Below are positions 27,388 through 36,050 of a stretch of DNA of 64,000 nt, piece after piece; the first letter of the stretch is position 1; the number at the start of each line of letters is the position of its first letter. A program made the position numbers and the translations under genes. The notes beneath the pieces are model-generated. The model was not told the origin of the DNA, did not search any database, and saw nothing but the letters and a program-made list of their open reading frames with translations. Source of the DNA: Hyalangium versicolor (lineage in GTDB: Bacteria > Myxococcota > Myxococcia > Myxococcales > Myxococcaceae); assembly GCF_020103695.1 (NCBI RefSeq), contig NZ_JAHXBF010000004.1:248001-312000 (forward strand), written 5' to 3'.

Positions 27388-28869
27388 GTGAGACGGAGAC
27401 TGTTGGCGGCGTGTGCGGTCGTGGCGGTGGCAGTGACGTGGGCGTGCGGAGACACCGGGAAGCCGGTCCAGCCCATCGGGCAGAAGCCGGAGGTACCTCA
27501 GGTCCCCGCGCCAACTCCGGAAGACCCGGTCAATCCACCGAGCTCCAATCCGGATGAGGAGCAGCCGCCAGTGAACAACCCACCGGATCCGGTCCCCCCC
27601 GAGGATCCCAGCAACCCGCCGATCCCGAACCCTCCGCCGCAGGCTGGCCCCGGCCCCTGGCCGGACGAGCCCGTGGTCAACTACACCCAGCGCTACAACC
27701 TGGGGCGCGTGCGCTCGGTGGGCGTGGATGACGCGTACAACATCTGGCTGCTGGACGGCGAGCGCATCGGCGTGCTCAAGCCCGGCGACACCCAACCCAC
27801 CTGGGTGAGCAACATCGGCCAGGCGCGCCTGGGCTTCGGGCCCGACACGCTGGCAGTGAGCTCCACCGTCATCTGCGGCGGCAGCGCGGGCCGGGCCTAC
27901 GTGGGCTACACCGCCCCGGACCTGTCGCCCTCGTTCATCTACAGCCCGGATGGGCGCTCGCACCCCAACTACGATGATCCGGATCCCACCCGCTTCGATC
28001 CCGTGCGCTACGAGGAGTACCAGAAGGGCGACATGGACGCGGTGAAGCTCAACACGGACGGCTCCATCGTCCTCGAGGAGCACCTGCAGAAGTCCGCGCG
28101 CTCCAACGGGCCGCAGAACATCGGCATCCGCAACACCAATGATCACCACTTCGACGAGGATCGCTCGGTGCTCACCTGCACCAAGGTGATGAGCGGCCCG
28201 TTCAAGGGTGAGGTGTACATCGGCACCAACCACGGCGTCACCCGCATCCGCGGGCTCGTCTACAACAGCCACCGGCACCCGGTGTGGTTCAAGGAGAAGT
28301 ACGACGACCAGGGCAACGTGACGGGCAAGACGCAGATGACGGGCCTGAGCCAGGCGCTGGGCATCGGCCAGAACGGCGAGGTGCTCATCGGCAACGACTG
28401 GAACATCGGCGTGGTGGTGCCGTCGCAGAACCTGGCGGACTGGGACCGCGTGGACGAGACGCTCAACCCGGAGAAGCTCAGCAGCACCTATCTGCCCCAG
28501 CTCAACAGCATCGAGGAGTTCGACTACTGGCGCGGCTTCCAGCAGACGAAGGACGGCACCTACTACCTGGCCAGCCGCGACTTCGGCCTGTGGCAGATGA
28601 CCATTGCCCGCCGCTCGGAGGCGCGCGGCACCAAGGTGGCGGGCCTGCCCACGGACTCGCTGCTGTCGCTGGCGGCCACGGATGACGGCTCACTCTTCAT
28701 CGGCACGAGTGGCGGTGGCCTGTGGCGCCTGGATGCCAACAAGCAGCTCACCAAGGTAGGCGGCGTGACGGGCAGCACCGTGAAGGAGCTGCACTATGAT
28801 CCGACGGTGAAGCCGGCCATGCTCTACGTCCTCACGGACGCGGGCCTCACCGTGCTGCGCGGCTACTGA
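27388..28869 (+). CDS. Beta-propeller-like lipoprotein
   Basis: 493 aa from a GTG with GGGAGG nine bases upstream. Lipobox VTWAC gives a lipidated cysteine at about residue 20. A Pro/Asn-rich linker (about 30-90) leads to a domain of repeated strands ending in aromatic/Gly turns. Examples are VDDAYNIWLLDGERIGVLKP, GIGQNGEVLIGNDWNIGV and TDDGSLFIGTSGGGLWRL, resembling the blades of two-component-regulator-type or NHL propellers. Ligand and role are unknown. Monocistronic, with a terminator directly downstream. Confidence 0.82.
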   Translation: MRRRLLAACAVVAVAVTWACGDTGKPVQPIGQKPEVPQVPAPTPEDPVNPPSSNPDEEQPPVNNPPDPVPPEDPSNPPIPNPPPQAGPGPWPDEPVVNYTQRYNLGRVRSVGVDDAYNIWLLDGERIGVLKPGDTQPTWVSNIGQARLGFGPDTLAVSSTVICGGSAGRAYVGYTAPDLSPSFIYSPDGRSHPNYDDPDPTRFDPVRYEEYQKGDMDAVKLNTDGSIVLEEHLQKSARSNGPQNIGIRNTNDHHFDEDRSVLTCTKVMSGPFKGEVYIGTNHGVTRIRGLVYNSHRHPVWFKEKYDDQGNVTGKTQMTGLSQALGIGQNGEVLIGNDWNIGVVVPSQNLADWDRVDETLNPEKLSSTYLPQLNSIEEFDYWRGFQQTKDGTYYLASRDFGLWQMTIARRSEARGTKVAGLPTDSLLSLAATDDGSLFIGTSGGGLWRLDANKQLTKVGGVTGSTVKELHYDPTVKPAMLYVLTDAGLTVLRGY

Positions 28870-28897
28870 GTCCGCTTCCCACACCGCGAAGTCCAGG

Positions 28898-28940
28898 AAC
28901 GGGGCGAGGGTGCACAAGCACCCTCCCCCGTTTCCCTTTT
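28898..28940 (+). terminator. Rho-independent terminator
   Basis: AACGGGG-C-GAGGGTGC pairs with GCACCCTC-CCCCGTT around ACAA, followed by TCCCTTTT. It ends the propeller-like lipoprotein gene. Confidence 0.8.
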
Positions 28941-29136
28941 CGGCAGGTGCCCGGCCCCCAGCCCGGGGAGCGGCCCTCCATGGAGGCGCCGGAATTTCCT
29001 GAGGCATTTCGGGTTTTTTCTCCCACCGGGTCTCTGGATGCTCGTGGGGCAAGCGGCTCTGTTCCCCCACCTTCATCCGCGTGGGACCTGTTCTCTAGAA
29101 TCCACGACTCCACCCTGCCCCGATGGAAGGAACAGC

Positions 29137-30033
29137 ATGCCTCTGAGACTCTCCCGACGCCGCGCCGCGCGCCCGGCATCCTTCTCCACGGGGCGCAACG
29201 CGCTGGCGCGGAATGAGGTGGTCGCGAGAGGCGTCGAGGATCCGCTCCGCCCCGAGCTGCGCTTGCGGTGGCGCGACCACTTCGCGCTCAACGAGTACGA
29301 GTTCCATGTCCCCGGGCTGCACCCGGCGCATGACGGACTCCGGGTGGCGCAGCTCTCGGACATCCACGTGGGGCAGGCCACCTCGGACGTGCGCATCCGC
29401 CGCGCGGTGATGGCGGTGAACGCGTCGGCGCCGGACCTCGTGTTCCTCACGGGCGACTATGTGACGCACAGCCCCAAGCCGCTGCCGCGCGTGCGCGAGG
29501 TGCTCTCGGGGCTGCAGGGCCCCGTCTTCGTGGTGCTGGGCAACCATGACCACTGGGTGAATGCGTCCTACCTGCGCGACGGCTTCCAACAGTTGGGCTA
29601 CACGGTGCTGCAGAACGAGCACCGTGTGGTGCATGTGCGAGGCGCTCCCGCCACCATCCTGGGCGTCGATGACGGGCGTACCGGGCGCGACGACGTGGAG
29701 GCCACCTTCCGAGGCGCTCCTACCTCCGGCACGCGCCTGGTGCTGGCTCACACGCCGCCCACGGTGGAGAAGCTGCCTCCACACGCGGGGCTGGTGCAGT
29801 TCTCCGGACACACGCACGGCGGCCAGTTCGTGGTGCGAGGCCTCACCGAGGCCCTCTTCCGCCGCGCCGGCCAGCCCTACATCCGCGGGCACTACGCGGT
29901 GCGGGGCAACCAGCTCTATGTGAACCAGGGGCTGGGCTTCGGCTTCGGTGGGCCGTACCTCCGCCGCGGCACCCAGCCGGAGGTCGCCTTCTTCACCCTG
30001 CGTGCCGCTCCGGCCCTCCAGGCCATGGAGTAG
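29137..30033 (+). CDS. Calcineurin-like metallophosphoesterase
   Basis: 298 aa from ATG 29137 (AAGGAA upstream). All five metal-site motifs are present: D75-x-H77 (SDIHVG), GDY with D107, GNHDH at 135-139, the later histidine in LAHTPP, and SGHTHGGQ. The pattern is that of the YkuE/YaeI phosphodiesterase subgroup, which acts on lipid-linked or cyclic phosphodiesters. There is no obvious N-terminal membrane segment, only a basic leader. The 3' end overlaps the convergent kinase gene by 41 bases. Confidence 0.9.
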   Translation: MPLRLSRRRAARPASFSTGRNALARNEVVARGVEDPLRPELRLRWRDHFALNEYEFHVPGLHPAHDGLRVAQLSDIHVGQATSDVRIRRAVMAVNASAPDLVFLTGDYVTHSPKPLPRVREVLSGLQGPVFVVLGNHDHWVNASYLRDGFQQLGYTVLQNEHRVVHVRGAPATILGVDDGRTGRDDVEATFRGAPTSGTRLVLAHTPPTVEKLPPHAGLVQFSGHTHGGQFVVRGLTEALFRRAGQPYIRGHYAVRGNQLYVNQGLGFGFGGPYLRRGTQPEVAFFTLRAAPALQAME

Positions 30034-31159
30034 CCTGGCGCGCGTCTCGGGGCAGTAGCACGGTGAAGGTGGTGCCCTCATCCTCCGTAGAGCGGACCGC
30101 CACGCGTCCTCCGTGCGCGTGGACGAGCTCCCGGACGATGTAGAGGCCCAATCCCAGCCCGCTGCAGCGCCTGCTCCCACCCGAGGCGCTCGCGCGCTGG
30201 AAGGGCTCGAAGAGCGTGGCCAGTTGGTTCTCCGGGATGGGCACGCCGGGATTGTGGACCTCCAGCGTCAGCAGCTCACCTCGGGGATGGGCGCGCACGA
30301 ACACAGGCACGTCCTCGCCCCCGTGCTCCAGCGCGTTGGCCACCAGGTTGCTCACCACCTGCGCCAACCGCTCCGCGTCCCACACGCCCTCGCTGGGGCC
30401 CGCCTCCTCATAGGTGATGTAGCGATCCGGGTGGGACGTGGCCAGCTCGTCCACCACCTGGCGACACACCGTGCCCAGGCTCGCGGGAGCCACGGACAGC
30501 GGGATGCCGCTCGAGCGCCTCGCCCGCGTCAGGTCCAGGATGTCGGCCACCATCTTCGCCATACGGGCCGCGCTCGCCTCGACACGCTGGCTCAGTTCCT
30601 GCTGCATGGACGAGAGTGGGCCGCACTGCGCGAGGGCCTGCACCGAGAGGGTGATGGCGTTGATGGGGCTGCGCAGATCATGCCCCAGGATGCCGATGAA
30701 GCGCTCGCGGAGCTCGGCCTCTTCCACCATGCGCTCCTCGCGGGCCTGGGCCTGCTCCAGCGCCTCGAGGGCCTCGCGCTCCTCCAGCCGTTCGCGAGAC
30801 ACATCCCGCAGCCACAGCGCGAAGCCATCTCCTCTCTGCACCCCCGTGGCGAGCCAGCACGTCCGCGTCCCTCCCGAGCGCCGGTGCAGCTCGGTGACGT
30901 AGGGCTCTCCCGTCTCCACCACCCGGGCGCATGCGGGGAGCTCCAGCATGCCCGCCACCGACTCCACCCAGCGAGAGAGCCCTCCGGTGCCCTCCTCCCT
31001 CCAGGCCTGCGCCTCCGCGGCGAGATTTGCCGCCACGCACCGGAACGCGAGCAGATCCCCATCGCTGTCGCGCACCGCCTCGAAGAGCAGGCACGGCGTA
31101 TGGCTCTCGACGCAGAGCCCTCTCCCCAGGGAACTCCCTGGAATAGGAGACATGTTCAT
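29993..31159 (-). CDS. Soluble PAS-like sensor histidine kinase
   Basis: 388 aa from ATG 31159 (GGGGGG upstream; upstream in-frame starts exist). The N-terminal 130 residues form a PAS-like sensor (LLFEAVRDSDGDLLAFRCVA), followed by a coiled linker. HisKA has H160 in GILGHDLRSPINAI, and the HATPase has N in NLVANALEHG and the G2 box GLGLGLYIV. No membrane segment is present. It belongs to the same subgroup as the kinases near 38 kb and 57 kb, sharing DLTRARxxxGIP after the dimerisation helices. Its cognate regulator is not adjacent. Confidence 0.9.
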   Translation of the reverse strand: MNMSPIPGSSLGRGLCVESHTPCLLFEAVRDSDGDLLAFRCVAANLAAEAQAWREEGTGGLSRWVESVAGMLELPACARVVETGEPYVTELHRRSGGTRTCWLATGVQRGDGFALWLRDVSRERLEEREALEALEQAQAREERMVEEAELRERFIGILGHDLRSPINAITLSVQALAQCGPLSSMQQELSQRVEASAARMAKMVADILDLTRARRSSGIPLSVAPASLGTVCRQVVDELATSHPDRYITYEEAGPSEGVWDAERLAQVVSNLVANALEHGGEDVPVFVRAHPRGELLTLEVHNPGVPIPENQLATLFEPFQRASASGGSRRCSGLGLGLYIVRELVHAHGGRVAVRSTEDEGTTFTVLLPRDARQATPWPGGPERHAG

Positions 31160-31257
31160 GGATGCAACCCCCCAGCTCACCGCCATCTCGCCAGCGAATC
31201 GGGCACAGAAGAGGGCGGCGCGGCCGCCAGCACCCTGCCACATTTCCGGGAAGTCAT

Positions 31258-31278
31258 GATCCGGCACGGCACCGGATC
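31258..31278. promoter_or_regulatory. 7-bp inverted repeat upstream of the kinase
   Basis: GATCCGG and CCGGATC are exact arms with a 7-base spacer, located about 100 bases upstream of the kinase start in the gap after the TonB-dependent receptor gene. Candidate operator only. Confidence 0.3.
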
Positions 31279-31354
31279 CACCTCTGGATGATCAGCGCCA
31301 GACATTGGCAGCGTCTCGAACTGGATGCTGTCTGGTGCCGGACGGTGCTCCTGA

Positions 31355-34180
31355 TCAGTAGCGCCCCTTGAGCCCGAGGATGGGCAGCACGACGGGGATG
31401 CCGATGGGCCGCTTCTCCAGCGGCGCACCGGAGGGCCCCGTGCCCAGATAGTCGAAGCCCACCACCTCGCGGCTGATCGTCACGTTCAGCATGTCCAGGT
31501 AGGCCTCGAGCGTGAACGTCTCGTAGGCCCAGGCCTTCGCCAGGCGCACGTCGAACCGGAAGAAGGCCGGGAGCCGGTCCACCTGATCCCGGTCCACCTG
31601 GATCCAGTCCGGGTGCGAGCTGCCATCCGGCTCCTGCCGGATGCCCTCGCGATGCGTGGCGGTGCCCAGCACGCTCGTCTCCGGACGCCCCGTGTTGAAG
31701 TGCAGCACCCCACCCAAGGTCACGTTGTTGGCGAACTTGTAGCTGACCACCATGTTCAGGATGTGCGTCTGGTCGAACACGAAGGGCAGGTTCTTCGCCT
31801 CCACGTTCACCGAGTCGCCGAGCTCGTCGTGCCGGACGAAGCGCGTGTAACGCGTGCTGCGCTGCAACGAGTACGAGAGCCATCCAAACCAGTTGCCTCC
31901 CAGCGGGCGGCGGATCAGCACCTCCATGCCGTAGGCCAGGCCGTGGCTGACCAGGTCCGACAGATCTTCGTCATCGATCAGAATCTGCGAGGCCCTCACC
32001 TGGGAACTCCGGGGGGTGCGAGGCAGTCCACCCTCGCCGCCGCCGTCGAGGAGCGTCTCATCCGCGAAGGGCGTCAACTCCACCGTGCGCAGCATCGGGT
32101 TGACGTAGAAGTCCAGGCCCACCTCGAAGTTCCTGGGCGCCTTCCACTCGGCTCCCATGGAGAGCTGGAGCGCCTCCTGGACTCCCTGCGTGAGCCCCGC
32201 GATGTCCACCACGGGCACGCTGATGATCGTCGTGGGCGCCTGGTGGAAGAGCCCCGCGCCGGCCTTGAGCGTCAGGTCCTCCCGGAGCTTGTAGCGAGCG
32301 GTGAGCCGAGGCTCGACGGCGAAGTGATTGGTGCCCCCCGACAGATGGTAGTTGTCCAGGCGCAGGCCGGGGATGAGCGTCCACCGCTCGTCCGGCTGCC
32401 ACAGCAGCTCGCCCCAGGCTCCCGAGAAGAGGCCTACCGCCACCGGCTGATCGAACTTCACATCGTCGACGTCGTCGAACGGATCGTCGGAGGAGATCGT
32501 CGCCGCCGCACGCTTGCGGTCCACATCCGCGCCGCTGCGCAGGCTCAGGCGCTCGGTGAGCTTCGCCTCGTAGCCCACTCGCACCGCCAGGGTCCTCTGA
32601 TCGATGTTGAACTCGGCATTGTCACTCGCGTCATTGCTCACCGTCGCCAGCCGATCGACACCCCACGTCACCCCGGTCTCCAGCTCACCGGGCCCCACCC
32701 GCCGCCGGTCCCGGAGGTCCAGGCGGTGGAAGAGGATGGTCTGCAGTGTGGTGGTACCGAATGCGTCCTGCGCCTTCGTACCGAACGTGTCCGAGGAGCC
32801 GAACGCCAGCAGCCGCAGCTTCCCGCCCGCCAGGTCCTGCTCGATGCGCGTCTGGTAGTCCCAGAAGTCGAGGACAAGCTTGTCGTTCTTCCGGCCGGGC
32901 GCCGGCGGATCCTGGAACGCGTTGGCCGCCAGGGCGATGATCCATGGCGTGTACGAGTAGCGCCCCGCGATGGAAATGTTGGTGCCCGTGGACTTGAAGG
33001 GGTACTCGAGGAAGACACCCGCGTTGATGAGGTCCGCGTAGGCGCTACCGTGGACACGGTCATCCCTCGGACGGCTCAGTCGGCCATCGATGGCGCCTCC
33101 CATCAGCCGCCCATACTGGGGTGGCGGCGTGCCCGGGTAGAAGTCGATGGTGTCGATAAAGTCCGGGTGGACCACCGCCGGCCCCAGAAAGAGGTGGAAG
33201 AGAATGGGGACGCGGATGCCGTCCAGGTAGTAGCCCGTGGACGAGGGCTGGCTGCCTCGCACCACCGGGTACGCCACTCCCGAGACCATGCTGCCCACTC
33301 CGGGCAGCAGCATCACCACGCGGAAGGGATCTCCCATGGTGCCGGGCACGTCTCGCAGCTCCGCCTCTCGCAGCGTGACGCGGGAGACCTCCGTGCGCTC
33401 GCGATCCCCTCTCACCACTGTCTCGTAGGGATTGATGACCAGCGGCTCCAGGCCGTAGACCACCTCCAGCGTCTCGCCCCGGCTCAGGTTCTCGATGAAG
33501 CTGCCGGGCTTGTGTCCCGAGGCTGCCACCCGCACCTTCTGGGCCGACGCGGGCCAGCGCGCCTCGAAGCGCCCCTCAGCATCCGTCTCCACGGGCATGT
33601 CCGGCGCGGCGTCCGAGATGAGCACCGCCCCAGGCAGCGGCCGACGGTTGCCCTTCTCGCGTACCAGTCCTCGCAACAACACGGGAGCGAGCGTTGGAGC
33701 CGTGCCTCCGTCCCCGGCCGTGGCCACCGTGTCGGTGGGGGCCTCGAAGCGATACTCGAAGCCGATGCGTACCGGCACCGGCTGACCGTCGAGCAGGGCC
33801 GGGGTGAAGCGCAGCCTCGTGGCGGCGTGCAGTGCGGCGTCATCGAGCAGCGGGTGGGAGCCCGCTACCAGCGTCGCGGACTCCACCTCGCCTGCCTCGT
33901 CCAGCAGCAACTCCAAGCGCACCGTGCCCGTCACCCGCTCCGCGGCAAGCTGAGTCGGATAGGTCGCCGGTGAATCCGCCAGCAGCATGGGTGCCTGGAA
34001 CGTCGACTCCGAGCCCGCATCCGCCGGCCCCGTCGCCTCCAGCTCGAGCCCCGCATCCGTCCGGCGGACGCCCACCTCCGTGAGGGTGCCCGCGTCGGAA
34101 GTGCCCGCATCCGCGCCCCACGCTCGCAGCGCGAACAGCGCCAGGCCGAGCACCAGCCCGAGCTCGAGGGACCTGCCCAT
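31355..34180 (-). CDS. TonB-dependent receptor with N-terminal TonB-like domain
   Basis: 941 aa from ATG 34180, which begins a signal peptide ending near WGADA. Residues about 64-147 look like a TonB C-terminal domain (GTVRLELLLDEAGEVESATL, then LLDDAALHAATRLRFTPALL). A carboxypeptidase-regulatory-like beta domain follows at about 165-247. The plug is at about 265-380 (VVRGSQPSSTGYYLDGIRVP) and the rest is a 22-strand-type barrel. It imports or senses an unknown large ligand at the outer membrane. Having a TonB-like domain inside the receptor is the unusual feature. It is divergent from the SPOR-like gene. Confidence 0.9.
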   Translation of the reverse strand: MGRSLELGLVLGLALFALRAWGADAGTSDAGTLTEVGVRRTDAGLELEATGPADAGSESTFQAPMLLADSPATYPTQLAAERVTGTVRLELLLDEAGEVESATLVAGSHPLLDDAALHAATRLRFTPALLDGQPVPVRIGFEYRFEAPTDTVATAGDGGTAPTLAPVLLRGLVREKGNRRPLPGAVLISDAAPDMPVETDAEGRFEARWPASAQKVRVAASGHKPGSFIENLSRGETLEVVYGLEPLVINPYETVVRGDRERTEVSRVTLREAELRDVPGTMGDPFRVVMLLPGVGSMVSGVAYPVVRGSQPSSTGYYLDGIRVPILFHLFLGPAVVHPDFIDTIDFYPGTPPPQYGRLMGGAIDGRLSRPRDDRVHGSAYADLINAGVFLEYPFKSTGTNISIAGRYSYTPWIIALAANAFQDPPAPGRKNDKLVLDFWDYQTRIEQDLAGGKLRLLAFGSSDTFGTKAQDAFGTTTLQTILFHRLDLRDRRRVGPGELETGVTWGVDRLATVSNDASDNAEFNIDQRTLAVRVGYEAKLTERLSLRSGADVDRKRAAATISSDDPFDDVDDVKFDQPVAVGLFSGAWGELLWQPDERWTLIPGLRLDNYHLSGGTNHFAVEPRLTARYKLREDLTLKAGAGLFHQAPTTIISVPVVDIAGLTQGVQEALQLSMGAEWKAPRNFEVGLDFYVNPMLRTVELTPFADETLLDGGGEGGLPRTPRSSQVRASQILIDDEDLSDLVSHGLAYGMEVLIRRPLGGNWFGWLSYSLQRSTRYTRFVRHDELGDSVNVEAKNLPFVFDQTHILNMVVSYKFANNVTLGGVLHFNTGRPETSVLGTATHREGIRQEPDGSSHPDWIQVDRDQVDRLPAFFRFDVRLAKAWAYETFTLEAYLDMLNVTISREVVGFDYLGTGPSGAPLEKRPIGIPVVLPILGLKGRY

Positions 34181-34406
34181 CCCGAGGTGTTGGCTCAGCC
34201 CGGCCCCCCTATCGGCCATATCCCATCCGCGGCTCGCGCATGGGGGCATGAGGCCAGGGTTCCCGAGGGGATGACAAGTCTGATCACCTGCCGAGGCGTC
34301 ACCCGCGAAGTCCTCCTCTGTCAGACGCTGGACCGTTAGCCTGCTCCCCTCCCACCCCGAGTGCGTGTCACCCGCATGGCGCAGCGCCCCATCCCCGGAG
34401 CCCCTG

Positions 34407-35201
34407 ATGAAGAGCCTCGCCCTCTGGCTGACCTGCTTGAGCCTCTTGTGGCTGCCGCTCGCGGCACGTGCCGAGTCCGGCGCTCCCACGCCGGAGAGCA
34501 CCGACACCGGCAAGTGGATCCGGGAGCGCGTGCGCAACGCCAGCCAGGGCCAACCCGAGCGAGTCCGCCTGCACGTCACCGGCTGCATGCCCTCCGCTAC
34601 CTGCCCGACCTGGTTCTACGTGGGCCGTGCCGATGTCGAGGATGACGAGGAACGCAGTCACGGCGTCATCCTCCTCCCGGAGAAGGGCGTGGTGCTGCCA
34701 ACGCGCCAGAGCGGACGCGAGGCCTCGTGGGGGCCGGAACTGGTGATTGAAGGCTCCTTCACCGGTGTGGTCCGCGCGCCGAAGACCTCCGAGGGCTCTG
34801 GCGATCCCGACTCAGCCGAGCCCTCCCCCGAGTTCAAGGTGGCGAGCGCGATGCTCCTCCACCCGTCACGGAACGAGCCCACCCTCCAGGTGCTCCTCTC
34901 TGGAGAGGAGGCACGCAAGCAGGTCTCTCCCTTCGGCGACAAGCGGCGCTGGCTGGTGCTGGTGAGCAACAAGCCGCTCTTCGAGCCCGAGAGCGAGAAG
35001 CAATCCCAGGACGCGAAGAAGCAACTGCTCGAAGCAGGCTTCAAGGACGCGGAGGTCTTCGACAGCCGCAAGGCGCCCCAGCTGCTGTGCTGCTACCTGT
35101 CCGTGGCCGCGGGCCGCTACGAGACCGAGGCGCAGGCCCAGACGACCCTCAAGGCCCTCAAGAAGAAGGGCTTCCAGGCGTACATCCGTCAGGGCTGGTA
35201 G
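34407..35201 (+). CDS. Secreted protein with C-terminal SPOR-like repeat
   Basis: 264 aa from ATG 34407 (GGAG upstream). Signal peptide MKSLALWLTCLSLLWLPLAA, cleavage near ARAES. The centre includes the strand RVRLHVTGCMPSATCPTWFY with a possible disulfide and a VIEGSFTGVV segment. The last 90 residues contain two helix-strand units. One is KKQLLEAGFKDAEVFDSRKA and the other reads AGRYETEAQA, then LKALKKKGFQAYIRQ. They match the SPOR pattern that binds denuded peptidoglycan. The function beyond envelope binding is unknown. Confidence 0.78.
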   Translation: MKSLALWLTCLSLLWLPLAARAESGAPTPESTDTGKWIRERVRNASQGQPERVRLHVTGCMPSATCPTWFYVGRADVEDDEERSHGVILLPEKGVVLPTRQSGREASWGPELVIEGSFTGVVRAPKTSEGSGDPDSAEPSPEFKVASAMLLHPSRNEPTLQVLLSGEEARKQVSPFGDKRRWLVLVSNKPLFEPESEKQSQDAKKQLLEAGFKDAEVFDSRKAPQLLCCYLSVAAGRYETEAQAQTTLKALKKKGFQAYIRQGW

Positions 35202-35223
35202 CGCCGCGCCGGGCGGGTGCGCC

Positions 35224-35727
35224 TCACGCGCCCGCGATGATGGCGGTGGCCACGAGGTGCATCAGCTTGATTTGGGGCCGCTTCAGCCGGCGCAGGCTGC
35301 GCAACAGCCGCCGCATCTCCGGCGTGTCGTCCAGCCCCTCCGGCACCTCGTCCGCCCAGGGAGATTCCTCGGGCGAGCCATTGCGCGGCGCCAGGCCCAT
35401 CAACTCGTCCGGGCCGCTGCGCAGCGCCACGCACAGCCTCAGCAGGGTGGGCACGCTGGGCAACATCTTCCCCCGCTCCATCCGCCCATACACCTCGGTG
35501 GCCACGCCGATCTTCTCGGCTACATCCGCCTGCGTCAGTCCGGCGCGCATCCGCGCCATCCGGGACGCCTCGCCCACCGTCGTTGCCAGCCGCTTCTCCA
35601 TGCGCCGCACGGCTTGAGGCAGGACAGGCCCCTTGCGGCGGGCACTGCGCCGCGCCGGGGCGGGGGCCGAGGAGAACGAGATCGTAGAACCTTTCAGGTT
35701 GGCTCTCAACACACGAACCTTGCGCAC
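35224..35727 (-). CDS. XRE-family helix-turn-helix regulator
   Basis: 167 aa if the GTG at 35727 is used, or 125 aa from the ATG at 35601. The Cro/CI-type HTH is clear: RMRAGLTQADVAEKIGVATE, then YGRMERGKMLPSVPTLLRL. A second helical segment ends the protein (MRRLLRSLRRLKRPQIKLMH). The optional N-terminal extension is Arg/Ala/Pro-rich. It is convergent with the SPOR-like gene and divergent from the Ser/Thr kinase; the shared 323-base gap is full of small palindromes that could be its operators. Confidence 0.85.
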   Translation of the reverse strand: MRKVRVLRANLKGSTISFSSAPAPARRSARRKGPVLPQAVRRMEKRLATTVGEASRMARMRAGLTQADVAEKIGVATEVYGRMERGKMLPSVPTLLRLCVALRSGPDELMGLAPRNGSPEESPWADEVPEGLDDTPEMRRLLRSLRRLKRPQIKLMHLVATAIIAGA

Positions 35728-35802
35728 GTTGCAGGTTGGGCGGGAGTCACCTGCTGGCCCTCGCCGCCTGGCGCGCCGTTATAACCCGCTACGTCGGGAG
35801 CA

Positions 35803-35818
35803 GGTAACCCTATTTACC
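35803..35818. promoter_or_regulatory. Inverted repeat GGTAA-N6-TTACC
   Basis: Two exact 5-base arms separated by six bases in the XRE/kinase divergent region. Size and spacing fit a dimeric HTH operator. Confidence 0.35.
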
Positions 35819-35900
35819 AGGTCGGGCCCTATTTCATGGGTTGGGTCCTACACCCCTGGGCCCGTCTAAACCCTGGATTTTCCGTTTAGGCCGCGCCTTC

Positions 35901-35917
35901 GTGACGCAATGCATCAC
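35901..35917. promoter_or_regulatory. 17-bp near-perfect palindrome GTGACGCAATGCATCAC
   Basis: Seven of eight base pairs match around a central A. It is not a CRP site, since the GTGA/TCAC halves are nine rather than six bases apart. Possible operator for the XRE regulator or the kinase promoter. Confidence 0.45.
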
Positions 35918-35921
35918 ACAG

Positions 35922-35938
35922 GCCCTATCAGGTAGGGC
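35922..35938. promoter_or_regulatory. Inverted repeat GCCCTA-N5-TAGGGC
   Basis: Exact 6-base arms, five bases after the 17-bp palindrome and 113 bases before the kinase start. Confidence 0.35.
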
Positions 35939-36050
35939 GGCTGTCCTGCGGTCAGGGGTGCTCCCAGGTCGTCTTGGACGACCCAATAGGTGACGCCAGC
36001 CTGCTGACGAACCATACTCTCCAGGTTCTCTCCGTCGCAGGAGTGCCGTC

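Larger units (their letters stand above)
35728..36050. other. Divergent regulatory region, XRE regulator / Ser-Thr kinase
   Basis: 323 bases with lower GC than the flanking genes, no credible open frame, and at least three compact inverted repeats (listed separately) plus two copies of CCCTATTT about 15 bases apart (near 35808 and 35825). Confidence 0.55.

Noticed and set aside
31613..33973. 786-codon plus-strand open frame opposite the TonB-dependent receptor
   Set aside because: No domain pattern; the receptor on the other strand is clear.
34181..34588. 136-residue N-terminal extension of the TonB-dependent receptor
   Set aside because: It would bury the signal peptide that begins at the ATG at 34180, and it overlaps the divergent SPOR-like gene start.
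35901..35917. CRP-type site
   Set aside because: GTGA and TCAC halves are present but separated by nine bases instead of six.
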